Shown here one piece after another: positions 25,763-34,893 of a DNA stretch of 64,000 bases (its first letter is position 1; the number at the start of each line of letters is the position of its first letter). The stretch is taken from positions 1-64,000 of the forward strand of contig NZ_PUJW01000004.1 of assembly GCF_011189575.1 (NCBI RefSeq), read 5' to 3'. The stretch is from Photorhabdus cinerea (lineage in GTDB: Bacteria > Pseudomonadota > Gammaproteobacteria > Enterobacterales > Enterobacteriaceae). The notes beneath the pieces were generated by a model. That model saw only the letters and a program-made list of their open reading frames with translations, did not search any database and was not told the origin of the DNA. Position numbers and translations under genes: made by a program.

Positions 25763-25904
25763 AGGGGATATCACGCCGGATATTAGCTATCGTATCTTGC
25801 AAGCAAGTCTTTGAGCTGGAAGAATGCCTCGAGTTGCCCGGGGCTTCTCTACAATAAAATAAGAAATTGAATTCTCCGTGTAATATCTGGCTGTGTTATC
25901 CCCT
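25763..25904. repeat. 142-bp element with 23/24-bp imperfect terminal inverted repeats
   Basis: The left end, AGGGGATATCACGCCGGATA and 3 more bases (25763-25785), matches the reverse complement of the right end (25881-25904) with one indel and two substitutions. The interior is not coding. It resembles a small non-autonomous palindromic element (MITE-like). Alternatively it could be an mRNA-end structure of curA, whose stop is 20 bases upstream. Confidence 0.55.
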
Positions 25905-26043
25905 AAAAATTTATAAATGAGCAGATATCGAAAATAATCTTGATAAACTGCCTATAAGATATAGAAATTATTTTGACCAACGAATTAACAGAAAACATCA
26001 GCAACCATTATATATTCAGTCTAAAAATGATCTTTACCAGATT

Positions 26044-26478
26044 GTGATAAGTGATAGTCATAATTTTAATGATTGGTTATATCTGCGTAGTGCATTATGG
26101 CCTTTGGCATCAGAAAAAGAGCATTACGAAGAAATGAACTTGATTTTAGATTCTGATAATCAAGTCGCTTTTATGATCCAATCTGGTACAGATGATTGTT
26201 GCGGTTTTGCAGAGGCTTCACTGCGCTTTGAATATGTAAATGGATGTCATTCTTCACCCGTAGCTTATCTTGAAGGGATCTATATTACCCCGGAATTCAG
26301 GAGGAAAGGTTTGGCAACCCAACTTGTTACACGTATTAATAGTTGGGCTAATGATCATGGATGTACTGAAATGGCATCTGATACCGATATAAATAATGAA
26401 GAATCACAGAGTCTTCATTTATCACTTGGATTTATGGAAACAGAGCGGGTGGTTTTTTTCAGAAAATCAATTAAATAG
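26044..26478 (+). CDS. Aminoglycoside 6'-N-acetyltransferase, AAC(6')-I-like (GNAT)
   Basis: The protein is collinear with the AAC(6')-Ic group of Serratia: DWLYLRSALWP near the start, the active-site region FAEASLRFEYVNGCHSSPVAYLEGIY, acetyl-CoA loop RRKGLATQLV, then ASDTDINNEESQSLHLSLGFMETERVVFFRKS. This predicts acetyl transfer to the 6' amino group of kanamycin-type aminoglycosides; in such bacteria the chromosomal gene may have another native substrate. The only start near the expected place is GTG 26044, with no visible Shine-Dalgarno. The frame stays open without a start back to 25921. Expression is therefore uncertain. Confidence 0.78.
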   Translation: MISDSHNFNDWLYLRSALWPLASEKEHYEEMNLILDSDNQVAFMIQSGTDDCCGFAEASLRFEYVNGCHSSPVAYLEGIYITPEFRRKGLATQLVTRINSWANDHGCTEMASDTDINNEESQSLHLSLGFMETERVVFFRKSIK

Positions 26479-26501
26479 GTATAAATGAAGGGGGTAAAAG
26501 T

Positions 26502-26603
26502 TTGGTTATTAAGTTAGTAGGAATACTGATTTGTACTGCGCTGTGTGGTATGTGTATTGTTTTCTTACATTCACAACATAACCCTATATTGCGCCTTTGT
26601 TAG
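26502..26603 (+). CDS. Possible 33-residue membrane peptide
   Basis: A TTG at 26502 is preceded by GAAGGGGG at a workable distance. It opens a 33-residue frame with one hydrophobic stretch (KLVGILICTALCGMCIVFL) and a short polar tail. It lies between the acetyltransferase and ybiT. Only the ribosome site and the composition support it; the frame could be chance. Confidence 0.25.
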   Translation: MVIKLVGILICTALCGMCIVFLHSQHNPILRLC

Positions 26604-26712
26604 CTCAAAGAATGCTCAAAACTTCCCGCGACCTCTTACTCTTGTTGTGGCATAATGCGCCGCTATCGATTTTTCCGATTTCCCTTTTGTTTCTAATTTA
26701 AGAGCGAATGCT

Positions 26713-28308
26713 GTGTTAAGTACAAACAACATCACCATGCAATTTGGCAGTAAACCCCTGTTTGAAAACATTTCTGTCAAATTTGGTAACGGTAACCGTT
26801 ATGGTCTGATTGGCGCTAATGGTTCTGGTAAATCCACTTTTATGAAAATTCTTGGTGGCGATCTGGCACCAACTGCCGGCAATGTCAGCATGGACCCCAA
26901 TGAGCGTATTGGTAAACTGCGTCAGGATCAATTTGCCTTTGAAGAGTTCACTGTACTGGATACAGTGATTATGGGGCACACGGAATTGTGGCAAGTGAAA
27001 CAGGAACGTGACCGTATCTATGCGATGGCAGAAATGAGTGAAGAAGATGGCTATCGTGTTGCAGATTTGGAAGTAGCCTATGGTGAGATGGATGGTTATA
27101 GTGCCGAAGCGCGTGCCGGGGAGTTGCTGCTGGGTGTTGGTATCCCGGTGGAGCAGCATTATGGCTTGATGAGTGAAGTGGCTCCAGGCTGGAAATTGCG
27201 TGTATTGCTGGCTCAGGCACTGTTTTCTAATCCTGATGTTCTGTTATTAGATGAGCCAACTAACAACCTGGATATTGATACTATTCGTTGGTTGGAGCAG
27301 GTGCTGAATGATCGAGACAGCACCATGATCATTATTTCCCATGATCGTCACTTCCTAAATACAGTCTGTACTCACATGGCAGATCTTGATTACGGTGAAT
27401 TACGTCTATTCCCCGGTAATTATGATGAATATATGGTTGCCGCAACTCAGGCGCGTGAACGTTTGATGGCTGATAATGCGAAGAAGAAAGCACAAATTGC
27501 GGAGTTGCAGTCTTTTGTCAGCCGCTTCAGTGCTAATGCTTCCAAATCAAAACAAGCGACTTCCCGTGCCCGTCAGATTGATAAAATTCAATTGGAAGAA
27601 GTTAAAGCATCTAGCCGTCAAAATCCGTATATCCGTTTTGAACAGGATAAGAAATTATTCCGTAATGCTCTCGAACTGGAAAGTTTGACTAAAGGTTATG
27701 ACAATGGCCCTCTGTTTAAAAATCTCAGCCTTTTGTTAGAAGTTGGCGAGAAAATGGCAGTTATTGGTGCTAACGGCATAGGTAAAACGACTTTCCTGAA
27801 AAGTCTGGTTGGTGAAACAGAACTAAACAGTGGCACGGTTAAATGGTCTGAAAATAGCAGCATTGGTTACTATGCTCAGGATCATGCCTGCGATTTTGAT
27901 TGCGACCTGACGGTTTTTGACTGGATGGGCCAGTGGAAGAAAGAAGGTGATGATGAACAATCCGTTCGCAGTGTACTGGGGCGTTTATTGTTCGGTCAGG
28001 ATGATATTAAGAAGAAAGTTAAAGTATTATCTGGTGGTGAAAAGGGTCGGATGTTATTTGGCAAGCTGATGATGCAACAGCCAAATATTCTGGTAATGGA
28101 TGAACCAACAAACCACCTGGATATGGAATCCATTGAATCCCTGAACCTTGCTCTTGAATTGTATAAAGGTACTTTGATATTTGTTTCTCATGATCGGGAG
28201 TTTGTTAGCTCATTAGCAAGCCGTATTCTGGAAATCAAATCTGATAAAGTCGTTGATTTTAAAGGTACTTATGATGAGTATCTGAGCAGTCAGGGAATTA
28301 TTGGGTAA
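26713..28308 (+). CDS. ybiT: ABC-F family ATPase YbiT
   Basis: This is a cytoplasmic ABC-F protein thought to act on ribosomes at the E site during stalled or poorly initiating translation. The 531 residues hold two ABC domains. The first has Walker A GANGSGKST near residue 36 and LLLDEPTNNLDIDT; the second has GANGIGKTT near 351, LSGGEKGRMLFG and VMDEPTNHLDMES. The charged linker between them is the P-site interaction region. It is collinear with E. coli YbiT, including the start (here GTG 26713 in a poor Shine-Dalgarno context). There are no membrane segments, so it is not a transporter. Confidence 0.95.
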   Translation: MLSTNNITMQFGSKPLFENISVKFGNGNRYGLIGANGSGKSTFMKILGGDLAPTAGNVSMDPNERIGKLRQDQFAFEEFTVLDTVIMGHTELWQVKQERDRIYAMAEMSEEDGYRVADLEVAYGEMDGYSAEARAGELLLGVGIPVEQHYGLMSEVAPGWKLRVLLAQALFSNPDVLLLDEPTNNLDIDTIRWLEQVLNDRDSTMIIISHDRHFLNTVCTHMADLDYGELRLFPGNYDEYMVAATQARERLMADNAKKKAQIAELQSFVSRFSANASKSKQATSRARQIDKIQLEEVKASSRQNPYIRFEQDKKLFRNALELESLTKGYDNGPLFKNLSLLLEVGEKMAVIGANGIGKTTFLKSLVGETELNSGTVKWSENSSIGYYAQDHACDFDCDLTVFDWMGQWKKEGDDEQSVRSVLGRLLFGQDDIKKKVKVLSGGEKGRMLFGKLMMQQPNILVMDEPTNHLDMESIESLNLALELYKGTLIFVSHDREFVSSLASRILEIKSDKVVDFKGTYDEYLSSQGIIG

Positions 28309-28319
28309 TATCCTTGTAG

Positions 28320-28358
28320 AATAGCGTGCCGCGGTTCAGATAATCGGGGCACGTTATT
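28320..28358. terminator. Bidirectional hairpin between ybiT and moeB
   Basis: AATAGCGTGCC pairs with GGCACGTTATT around a 17-nt loop, with A/T ends on both sides. It serves both convergent genes. Confidence 0.8.
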
Positions 28359-28374
28359 TCCATCTACGGGTGGA

Positions 28375-29127
28375 TTAACAACTACACACTTCGCAATTTG
28401 GATCTTTAAGTAATTTAATATTGCGAAATTGCATCGTCATGGCATCAAACAGTAAAACCTTTCCGCTGTTTATCTTACCGTATCCGGTAAGTAGTTTGAT
28501 GGCTTCCATGGCCTGCAATGTACCGATGGTACCTACCAGTGGTGCCATAACCCCCATTTCTACACAAGTTAAATTGTTTTCACCAAACAGCCTGCTCAGG
28601 CAACGGTAGCAAGGGGAATCCGGCTGATAAGTAAATGTTGTCAGTTGTCCTTCCATGCGGATCGCTGCCCCAGAAATCAGTGGCATTTTCTTTGCTAGAC
28701 ACAGGCAGTTTAGTTGCTCGCGGATTGTCACATTATCAGTGCAATCCAATACCACGTCATTCTGACCGATAAGTTCCTCCAGCGCTTGATCTTCTAGTAA
28801 TGCATTAACAGTTTTGATTGTGACGTGTGGGTTTATTGCTTGAAGAGTTATTTGTGCTGAGTGTACTTTGGCCATCCCAATACGCTCGTCTCGATGCAGG
28901 ATCTGCCGTTGTAGGTTTGAGAGAGAAACAGTATCAAAATCCAGCAGTGTTATTGTTCCCACACCTGCGGCTGTCAAATACTGGGATGCTGCGCAACCTA
29001 AGCCACCAGCACCGACTATCAGTATCTTCGAAGATTTCAGTTTTTCTTGGCCGTCAAAATCGAACCCTCGCAGCACAATCTGACGGTTATAGCGTAGGGT
29101 TTCTTCGTCTGTCAGTTCAATGGCCAT
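28375..29127 (-). CDS. moeB: Molybdopterin-synthase adenylyltransferase MoeB
   Basis: This E1-like enzyme adenylates the C-terminal glycine of MoaD before sulfur transfer. The 250-residue protein shows the nucleotide loop VGAGGLGCAASQYL near residue 38, the arginine finger region LSNLQRQILH, and the catalytic Asp in LDCTDN near 130. Two zinc pairs, CYRC near 172 and CEVC at the C-terminus, are present. It has no rhodanese domain, like E. coli MoeB. Its ATG overlaps the moeA stop by one base (TAATG), so the two form one coupled operon. Confidence 0.95.
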   Translation of the reverse strand: MAIELTDEETLRYNRQIVLRGFDFDGQEKLKSSKILIVGAGGLGCAASQYLTAAGVGTITLLDFDTVSLSNLQRQILHRDERIGMAKVHSAQITLQAINPHVTIKTVNALLEDQALEELIGQNDVVLDCTDNVTIREQLNCLCLAKKMPLISGAAIRMEGQLTTFTYQPDSPCYRCLSRLFGENNLTCVEMGVMAPLVGTIGTLQAMEAIKLLTGYGKINSGKVLLFDAMTMQFRNIKLLKDPNCEVCSC

Positions 29128-30368
29128 TATTCGTTTTTTAGTAAGTGATTGAACAATTCGATTTCGACATTTTCGCCAGCTTCTACCCGTCCACGTTCGC
29201 GTTCCAGAACAATAAAGCAGTTACCCAAACTGAATGAACTGAATATATGAGAGCCTTGATGCCCTGTAGTACGGACTTCCAATTCCCCTTGTTCATTCAC
29301 TGAAGCAATACCGCGTTGGAAATCTGTTCTTCCCGGTGTCTTTTTCAAGGGTGTAGTGACCTTAGCACGGATACGCATTGGGGGGTGCCATGCGGTAAAA
29401 CCAGACAGGCGGGCGATTAAAGGTTGAACCAACTGGTAGAAGGTGAGGACGGCTGAAACCGGGTTGCCGGGCAAACCACAGAACCAGGAGTTTTTTAGTT
29501 TGCCGAAAGCAAAAGGTTTGCCCGGTTTTATTGCCAGTTTCCAGAAACTGATTTCTCCCAATTCATCCAGAATTTGTTTGGTGTAGTCTGCTTCACCTAC
29601 AGAAACGCCGCCACTGCTGGTAACTAAATCAGCTCCTTGATCCGCTATTTCAAAAGTATTGCGCAGTGCTTCGGGGGTATCTGCAATAACACCTAAATCA
29701 ATTATGTCGCAATCCAGTTTTTCCAGCATTAAGCGAATGGCAAAACGATTGGTATCATAAATTTGGCCCTCTTTAAGCGGTTGACCGATAGCTTGCAATT
29801 CATCACCGGTGGAGAAAATAGCAACTTTCAATTTGCGGACCACTTCAACTTTGGCAATTCCCAAAGATGCAATCAGTGGCAATTGAACGGTGGATAATTT
29901 ACTGCCTGCCGGTAGTACCACCGCACCTTTAGTCATATCTTCGCCTGCCAAACGGATATTCTGGCCTGGTTTGGCTGGTTGAGTGAAAATGATACCGTCA
30001 GCCGCAATTTCTGTGTGTTCCTGCATAATGACAGTATCAGCACCTGTAGGAATAGGCGCTCCAGTCATGATTCGGATACAGGTTGTCGCTGGCCATTCTC
30101 CTTGAAAGGGGGTGCCTGCCAAGGCTTTTCCTGCCAAAGGTAGTGGCTTATTACCGTTTAAATCGGTATAGCGTACTGCATAACCATCCATTGCTGAGTT
30201 AGCAAAAGGTGGAACATTAATAGGAGAAATAATATCTGTAGCAGTAATGCGTCCTGCTGATTGGCTAAGGCTGACGGTTTCTGTGTCAGTCAGTGGTGTC
30301 GTTTGCGCCAGAAGTTTTTCCAGCGCTTGTTCCAAAGAGATCAATTCAGAGGTATGACAGTGATCCAT
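29127..30368 (-). CDS. moeA: Molybdopterin molybdenumtransferase MoeA
   Basis: This enzyme inserts molybdate into adenylylated molybdopterin to form the cofactor. From ATG 30368 it has 413 residues. Visible are FANSAMDGYAVR near residue 55, TCIRIMTGAPIP near 103, the central MoCF-type domain with FSTGDEL, SSGGVSVGEADYTK and the SWFCGLPGNPVSA loop, and a C-terminal beta domain. The frame is open 7 codons further to 30389, but GGGAG sits correctly for ATG 30368. moeB follows with a 1-base overlap. Together with moaD-moaE at the left edge this gives four cofactor genes in the window. Confidence 0.94.
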   Translation of the reverse strand: MDHCHTSELISLEQALEKLLAQTTPLTDTETVSLSQSAGRITATDIISPINVPPFANSAMDGYAVRYTDLNGNKPLPLAGKALAGTPFQGEWPATTCIRIMTGAPIPTGADTVIMQEHTEIAADGIIFTQPAKPGQNIRLAGEDMTKGAVVLPAGSKLSTVQLPLIASLGIAKVEVVRKLKVAIFSTGDELQAIGQPLKEGQIYDTNRFAIRLMLEKLDCDIIDLGVIADTPEALRNTFEIADQGADLVTSSGGVSVGEADYTKQILDELGEISFWKLAIKPGKPFAFGKLKNSWFCGLPGNPVSAVLTFYQLVQPLIARLSGFTAWHPPMRIRAKVTTPLKKTPGRTDFQRGIASVNEQGELEVRTTGHQGSHIFSSFSLGNCFIVLERERGRVEAGENVEIELFNHLLKNE

Positions 30369-30595
30369 AATGATACTCCCAGATAGCATTTTGTAATTGC
30401 ATCATTATGGCAGAGATCATCGTATGTGTTAGCGATATTTAACTTTGGTGAGGTTTCATTTGCTCCATAAGCGCGGCGATATTGGTATTGGTTACCCAAA
30501 ACGCCGCAACATGTGACAAATACATAAAATATTGCGATTAACCTGATATCTTGGAGTTTGCTGTTGTAATAGTCAGGTTAAAAAGCCGGTGGAGT

Positions 30596-31342
30596 CTATA
30601 AAGTTTGGCCGCATTCAACTTTTATGATCTGTCCTGTCATTGCTTCTGCTTTTAATAACATCAAGGTGACTTCTGCAACATCTTCTGGTGTTGCGATTCG
30701 TTCTAAAGGCAAATGGGTACAGAGCATCTGCATTTTTTCCTCTTTTCCTTTCCACCATCTTGTTTCGACGGCTCCAGGTGCCACGCAGTTAACCCTTACC
30801 GATGGAGCAAGTGCCCGAGCTAGGGATCTTGTTAGTCCGTGAACCGCTGATTTGGAAACTGCATAGGGAATAGAAGAACCAAGGCCAGTTTCGCCAGCGA
30901 TACTCCCGACATTCACGATAGCACTCCCTGTCCTTGCTTTAAGATAGGGGGCTGCATACCGGCAGCAATGAAATGTGCCTTTCACATTAACATCGACAAT
31001 GGCATCCCAAATATCATCAGAGATAGCCTCAAGATCTTCAAATTGAAGTTGCCTTGTTATCCCTGCGTTATTAACTAGATAGTCAATTCCATTAAATTTT
31101 TCCACGACAGTGTTTATCATGGCTTTTACTGCTGATTCGTCGGCAACATCCGCTTTTATTGCTATGGCTTGTCCCCCGTCCCTAATAATAGATTCGGTTG
31201 TTTCCAACGCCTCAAGTTCACTTTGTGAATAGATCACTGCTACAGCCGCACCTTGTTTTGCTAGCATAATACTGATAGCTCGTCCGATGCCAGTTCCACC
31301 GCCAGTAATAATTGCTGTCTTACCTTGGAATTCTTTATGCAT
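30596..31342 (-). CDS. SDR-family oxidoreductase, substrate unknown
   Basis: This is a classical short-chain dehydrogenase of 248 residues. The cofactor loop TGGGTGIG is at 13-20, NNAG at 91-94, and the catalytic residues are Asn119, Ser147, Tyr160 and Lys164. The C-terminal VECGQTL resembles the GG..L end of FabG-like enzymes. The residue after the second strand (IYSQ) suggests no clear acidic NAD selector, so NADP use is possible. It has its own ribosome site and lies between moeA and a divergent transporter gene; neither neighbour reveals the substrate. FabG itself is elsewhere in related genomes, so a dedicated secondary role is likely. Confidence 0.8.
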   Translation of the reverse strand: MHKEFQGKTAIITGGGTGIGRAISIMLAKQGAAVAVIYSQSELEALETTESIIRDGGQAIAIKADVADESAVKAMINTVVEKFNGIDYLVNNAGITRQLQFEDLEAISDDIWDAIVDVNVKGTFHCCRYAAPYLKARTGSAIVNVGSIAGETGLGSSIPYAVSKSAVHGLTRSLARALAPSVRVNCVAPGAVETRWWKGKEEKMQMLCTHLPLERIATPEDVAEVTLMLLKAEAMTGQIIKVECGQTL

Positions 31343-31685
31343 AAAAATCTCCTCAATAATTTAGTACGTAGTTTGACGAATCATACCTCTCCTATAGACA
31401 GGCTTGCCAGTATCATTATGGAACTATTAGATAGAGGTCTAGTTAATATTACGTTGTAAAGGCTCGATGTGATTTTATGTGGGTTCAATTTAACAAGAGG
31501 TGAATTTATAGTGCAGAACCTGAGAAATAATATATTTTGCTATTTCCAGTACTGTAATTCATGGCTTACTTGTTCTTTAATTATAGGCAGAAATAATTTA
31601 CGTTCTTTGATTGGAATTTTGTTGGCTAAAAGTGTCAATTATATTTGATTTTTGTTATAATTTTATAAAAATAAATTAAAAAATA
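31343..31685. other. Divergent spacer between SDR gene and MFS gene
   Basis: About 340 AT-rich bases must hold both divergent promoters. No regulator gene and no strong inverted repeat were recognised. Confidence 0.4.
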
Positions 31686-32888
31686 ATGCCTTTCGTCACT
31701 ATGAGCAATACAACATCTTCCCAACTTAGCCACAACTCTCAGGCTTTCCATATCGCAATGAGTGGGTTTTTAGCACTGGTTGTCGCTATGGGGATCGGGC
31801 GCTTTACCTTCACGCCTCAAGTTCCTTTAATGATTGCAGAATCTCAATTGAGCCTGACCGGGGCGGGTATCGTCGCGGCTTTTAACTATTTGGGTTACCT
31901 AGCGGGTTCCTATGACGCGATGCGGGCGCACCGATTTATTGAATACCGACTCTGGACAGGATTATGGGGAGCGGTGACCATTACGTTGTTTTCTGCGCTG
32001 TTAGATGGTCCGGTATTACACAGTATCGCTCGTTTTTTTATCGGCTGGGCTAGTGGCTGGACATTGGTACTGGCGGCGGCATGGGTCAATGAGCAGCTAG
32101 CCGGATTAAACCGTCCTGCGTTGGGGGCTGCTGTATTTGCAGGACCCGGAGTGGGGATATTTATCAGTGGTATCCTTGCGGTAGGTATTCAAGCATGGCA
32201 ATTGAACGCTGCCGAAGCATGGATACTGTATGGCATTTTAGCGCTGATTCTTAGTGTTTATATTAGTCGGCATTTCCCTCGTCGCGGTGAACTACACCGT
32301 TCGCAGACGGAGGTGAAAAAACTGATTTTGACACCTGCAATTAAGCGATTGATATGGAGCTACAGTTTAGCGGGATTTGGTTATATTTTACCTGCCACTT
32401 TTCTTTCACAAATGGCAAGTGAGCGCTTCTCCGGCAGCTTGTTTGCCCAGTTTGTCTGGCCGATATTTGGTGCCGCTGCGGTAATCGGCATTGGTTTTGC
32501 TATTTTGACTCGTCATATGCTGACAACCCAAATCCGGCTGGCGATCACCTTATGGATTCAGGCGGTAGGTATTCTTATGTCTGAGATTGTGCCGGGAATC
32601 GGTGGTCTGGCATTAGGATCTTTGCTGGTTGGTGGTGGTTTTATGTGCGTGGTGCAAATGGGGTTTCAGTATGGACGTGAATTAGCGCCAGAACATAGCC
32701 GTTATATGGCCGGATTATTAACCACCGGATACGCTATCGGGCAGCTTGTTGGGCCAATGTTGTCAGCGGTTTCTACTGCGATAACCGGAAAATTGGAACC
32801 AGCGTTGTATGTCGCATTAATTGCCTTGGTCATTGCTGGGTTATTGGTTTGTAACAAGAATAAACAGACCAGTGAAGAGCGTGTGTAA
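31686..32888 (+). CDS. YbfB/YjiJ-family MFS transporter
   Basis: This inner membrane protein of about 400 residues has twelve predicted helices. The N-terminal stretch VAMGIGRFTFTPQVPLMI, then AGIVAAFNYLGYLAGSYDA, is the mark of the YbfB/YjiJ (DUF1228) family, a major-facilitator branch of unknown substrate. ATG 31686 and ATG 31701 are both possible starts; neither has a clear Shine-Dalgarno. The codon usage appears slightly GC-richer than the surrounding intergenic DNA but similar to core genes. It is divergent from the SDR gene, and the pair could share a substrate; that is inference. Confidence 0.82.
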   Translation: MPFVTMSNTTSSQLSHNSQAFHIAMSGFLALVVAMGIGRFTFTPQVPLMIAESQLSLTGAGIVAAFNYLGYLAGSYDAMRAHRFIEYRLWTGLWGAVTITLFSALLDGPVLHSIARFFIGWASGWTLVLAAAWVNEQLAGLNRPALGAAVFAGPGVGIFISGILAVGIQAWQLNAAEAWILYGILALILSVYISRHFPRRGELHRSQTEVKKLILTPAIKRLIWSYSLAGFGYILPATFLSQMASERFSGSLFAQFVWPIFGAAAVIGIGFAILTRHMLTTQIRLAITLWIQAVGILMSEIVPGIGGLALGSLLVGGGFMCVVQMGFQYGRELAPEHSRYMAGLLTTGYAIGQLVGPMLSAVSTAITGKLEPALYVALIALVIAGLLVCNKNKQTSEERV

Positions 32889-33057
32889 AAAATTCATACG
32901 ATGATGAAAAGCAATCACTGGATAATCACCACGTGCTCATTTACAGTGTATGAAATAGTTACCAATGCGTTGTGATTACCTTGTTGTGGTACCCATGATT
33001 CAAACATCAATTTTACTACCCGCCAGATGATGGAAAGTAATATCTTTGGAGAAAATA

Positions 33058-33717
33058 ATGTCATCCCTAAGTAAAGAAGCTGAGCTTGTGCATTCGGCGC
33101 TGGAAGCTCGTGGTCTTGAAACTCCTCTGCGTGGTCAGGTGTTGGCACCGGAAGTACGTAAGGTGCGGATTGAGGAGCATATGACGGAAATTATGAAACT
33201 GTTGAATCTTGATCTAAGTGATGACAGTTTGGCGGAAACTCCCAGCCGTATTGCAAAAATGTATGTTGACGAAGTTTTTTCAGGGCTGGATTACAGTAAT
33301 TTCCCGAAAATCACACTGATAGAAAACAAAATGAAAGTGGATGAAATGGTGACCGTGCGTGATATCACGTTGACCAGTACCTGCGAACACCATTTTGTGA
33401 CTATTGATGGTAAGGCTACTGTTGCCTATATTCCAAAGGATAAAGTCATTGGATTGTCTAAAATTAACCGCATTGTGCAGTTTTTCTCGCAGCGCCCGCA
33501 GGTACAAGAACGCCTGACACAACAGATTCTGATTGCATTACAAACACTGCTTGGTACCAATAATGTCGCAGTATCTATTGATGCGGTCCATTACTGTGTG
33601 AAGGCGCGAGGCATCCGTGATGCAACCAGTACCACGACAACAACGTCCCTGGGCGGTCTGTTTAAATCCAGTCAGAATACCCGTCAGGAGTTTTTACGCA
33701 CGACTCGCCATTTGTGA
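33058..33717 (+). CDS. folE: GTP cyclohydrolase I FolE
   Basis: This enzyme converts GTP to dihydroneopterin triphosphate, the first step of folate synthesis. The 219-residue protein is near identical in layout to E. coli FolE. The zinc and catalytic motif TCEHHF gives Cys109, His111 and His112; HYCVKARGIRD carries the third zinc ligand and substrate contacts; the C-terminal TTTTSLGGLFKSSQNTR is conserved. The frame is open from 33046, but TTTGGAG precedes ATG 33058, which gives the family start MSSLSKEAEL. yeiB follows 27 bases later, as in E. coli. Confidence 0.96.
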   Translation: MSSLSKEAELVHSALEARGLETPLRGQVLAPEVRKVRIEEHMTEIMKLLNLDLSDDSLAETPSRIAKMYVDEVFSGLDYSNFPKITLIENKMKVDEMVTVRDITLTSTCEHHFVTIDGKATVAYIPKDKVIGLSKINRIVQFFSQRPQVQERLTQQILIALQTLLGTNNVAVSIDAVHYCVKARGIRDATSTTTTTSLGGLFKSSQNTRQEFLRTTRHL

Positions 33718-33744
33718 TTTCTATATAATAATAGGGATATCAGA

Positions 33745-34893
33745 ATGACTCGCCAGAGAATTGATACATTGGATAGTATTCGTGGTCTGGCGATTCTGGG
33801 GATATTGTTACTCAATATCTCTGGTTTTGCTTTGCCATCTGCTGCTTATCTGAACCCGGAATATAATGGCTCGGCTTCTTCATCTGATTTGCTTATTTGG
33901 TCTGTGCTCAGCATTTTTGCTCAGGGAAAATTCCTGTGTATGTTTGCCTTCTTATTTGGTGCAACATTGGAGTTACTACTGCCAAGGGGCAAAATCTGGA
34001 ATTATCCTCGATTGTTCATACTCGCCCTGCTAGGGGGGGTACATGGCATTTTGCTGTGGGATGGTGATATCTTGCTCCCTTACAGTTTGGCGGGTTTTTT
34101 CAGTTTTTATCTGATTAGCCAAAATAACGCCAGCAACAGATTGTTTATGAAAGGCGCTATTTTTTATTTGGTTGGATTAGTGCTGTTATTTATTCTTGGG
34201 TTTTTATCGAGAGGCGAATCTAATAATAATGGCTGGCAACCGACGGAATTCCATGTGCTATACGAAACATTCTGGAAAACAAGTGGTGGCTGGCTGGCAA
34301 TAGAAGAACGTTTCAATCAAGTCATATCGATGATGATCATGATGTTTGCTCAGTATGGCTGGCAGCTTATCGGCATTATGTTATGCGGGGCGGGATTAGT
34401 GCGTAATGGCTGGCTAAAAGGTGAGTTCTCAGTGAACCATTATCGAAACGTAGCGTTATTGCTGATACCACTTAGCGTCGCCATTCAGATACTTTCTGTG
34501 GTAATCCAATATGTTCATGACTGGGATTACTTTTGGTCAGGTATTGTCGGCTATATTCTTTCCGAGTTGGTAATACCTTTCCAGGCATTGGGTTATATGG
34601 CTCTAATATATGGCTTTTGGCCGGTGATTTCAGGTTGGCGAATTAATTATTGGCTCAGGCAGGTTGGACGAATGGCTATGAGTAATTATTTACTGCAAAC
34701 CTTAGTCTGCACAACGCTGTTTTATCATTTTGGGTTGTTTGGCCAATTTAGCCGCTTGGAGTTACTTGCATTTATTCCTCTCATCTGGGCGGTGAATATT
34801 CTTTTTTCATGCTGGTGGTTACGCCGTCACCAACAAGGACCGTTAGAACGGTGCTGGCGTGATGTTACGGCTGCATTGGTCCGGCGCTCTTAG
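33745..34893 (+). CDS. yeiB: DUF418-family membrane protein YeiB
   Basis: This inner membrane protein of 382 residues has about ten hydrophobic segments. It opens with RIDTLDSIRGLAILGILLLNI, the hallmark of DUF418/YeiB proteins related to acyltransferase-3 enzymes. HGILLWDGDIL near residue 95 and GRMAMSNYLLQTL near 310 are the other conserved blocks. The function is unknown. It follows folE and is probably co-transcribed. Its last 29 bases overlap the 3' end of sanA on the opposite strand, so the two convergent genes share coding DNA. Confidence 0.9.
   Translation: MTRQRIDTLDSIRGLAILGILLLNISGFALPSAAYLNPEYNGSASSSDLLIWSVLSIFAQGKFLCMFAFLFGATLELLLPRGKIWNYPRLFILALLGGVHGILLWDGDILLPYSLAGFFSFYLISQNNASNRLFMKGAIFYLVGLVLLFILGFLSRGESNNNGWQPTEFHVLYETFWKTSGGWLAIEERFNQVISMMIMMFAQYGWQLIGIMLCGAGLVRNGWLKGEFSVNHYRNVALLLIPLSVAIQILSVVIQYVHDWDYFWSGIVGYILSELVIPFQALGYMALIYGFWPVISGWRINYWLRQVGRMAMSNYLLQTLVCTTLFYHFGLFGQFSRLELLAFIPLIWAVNILFSCWWLRRHQQGPLERCWRDVTAALVRRS

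Noticed and set aside
26716..27159. 147-codon minus-strand frame inside ybiT
   Set aside because: It is the reverse of the conserved first ABC domain, and no homology is recognised.
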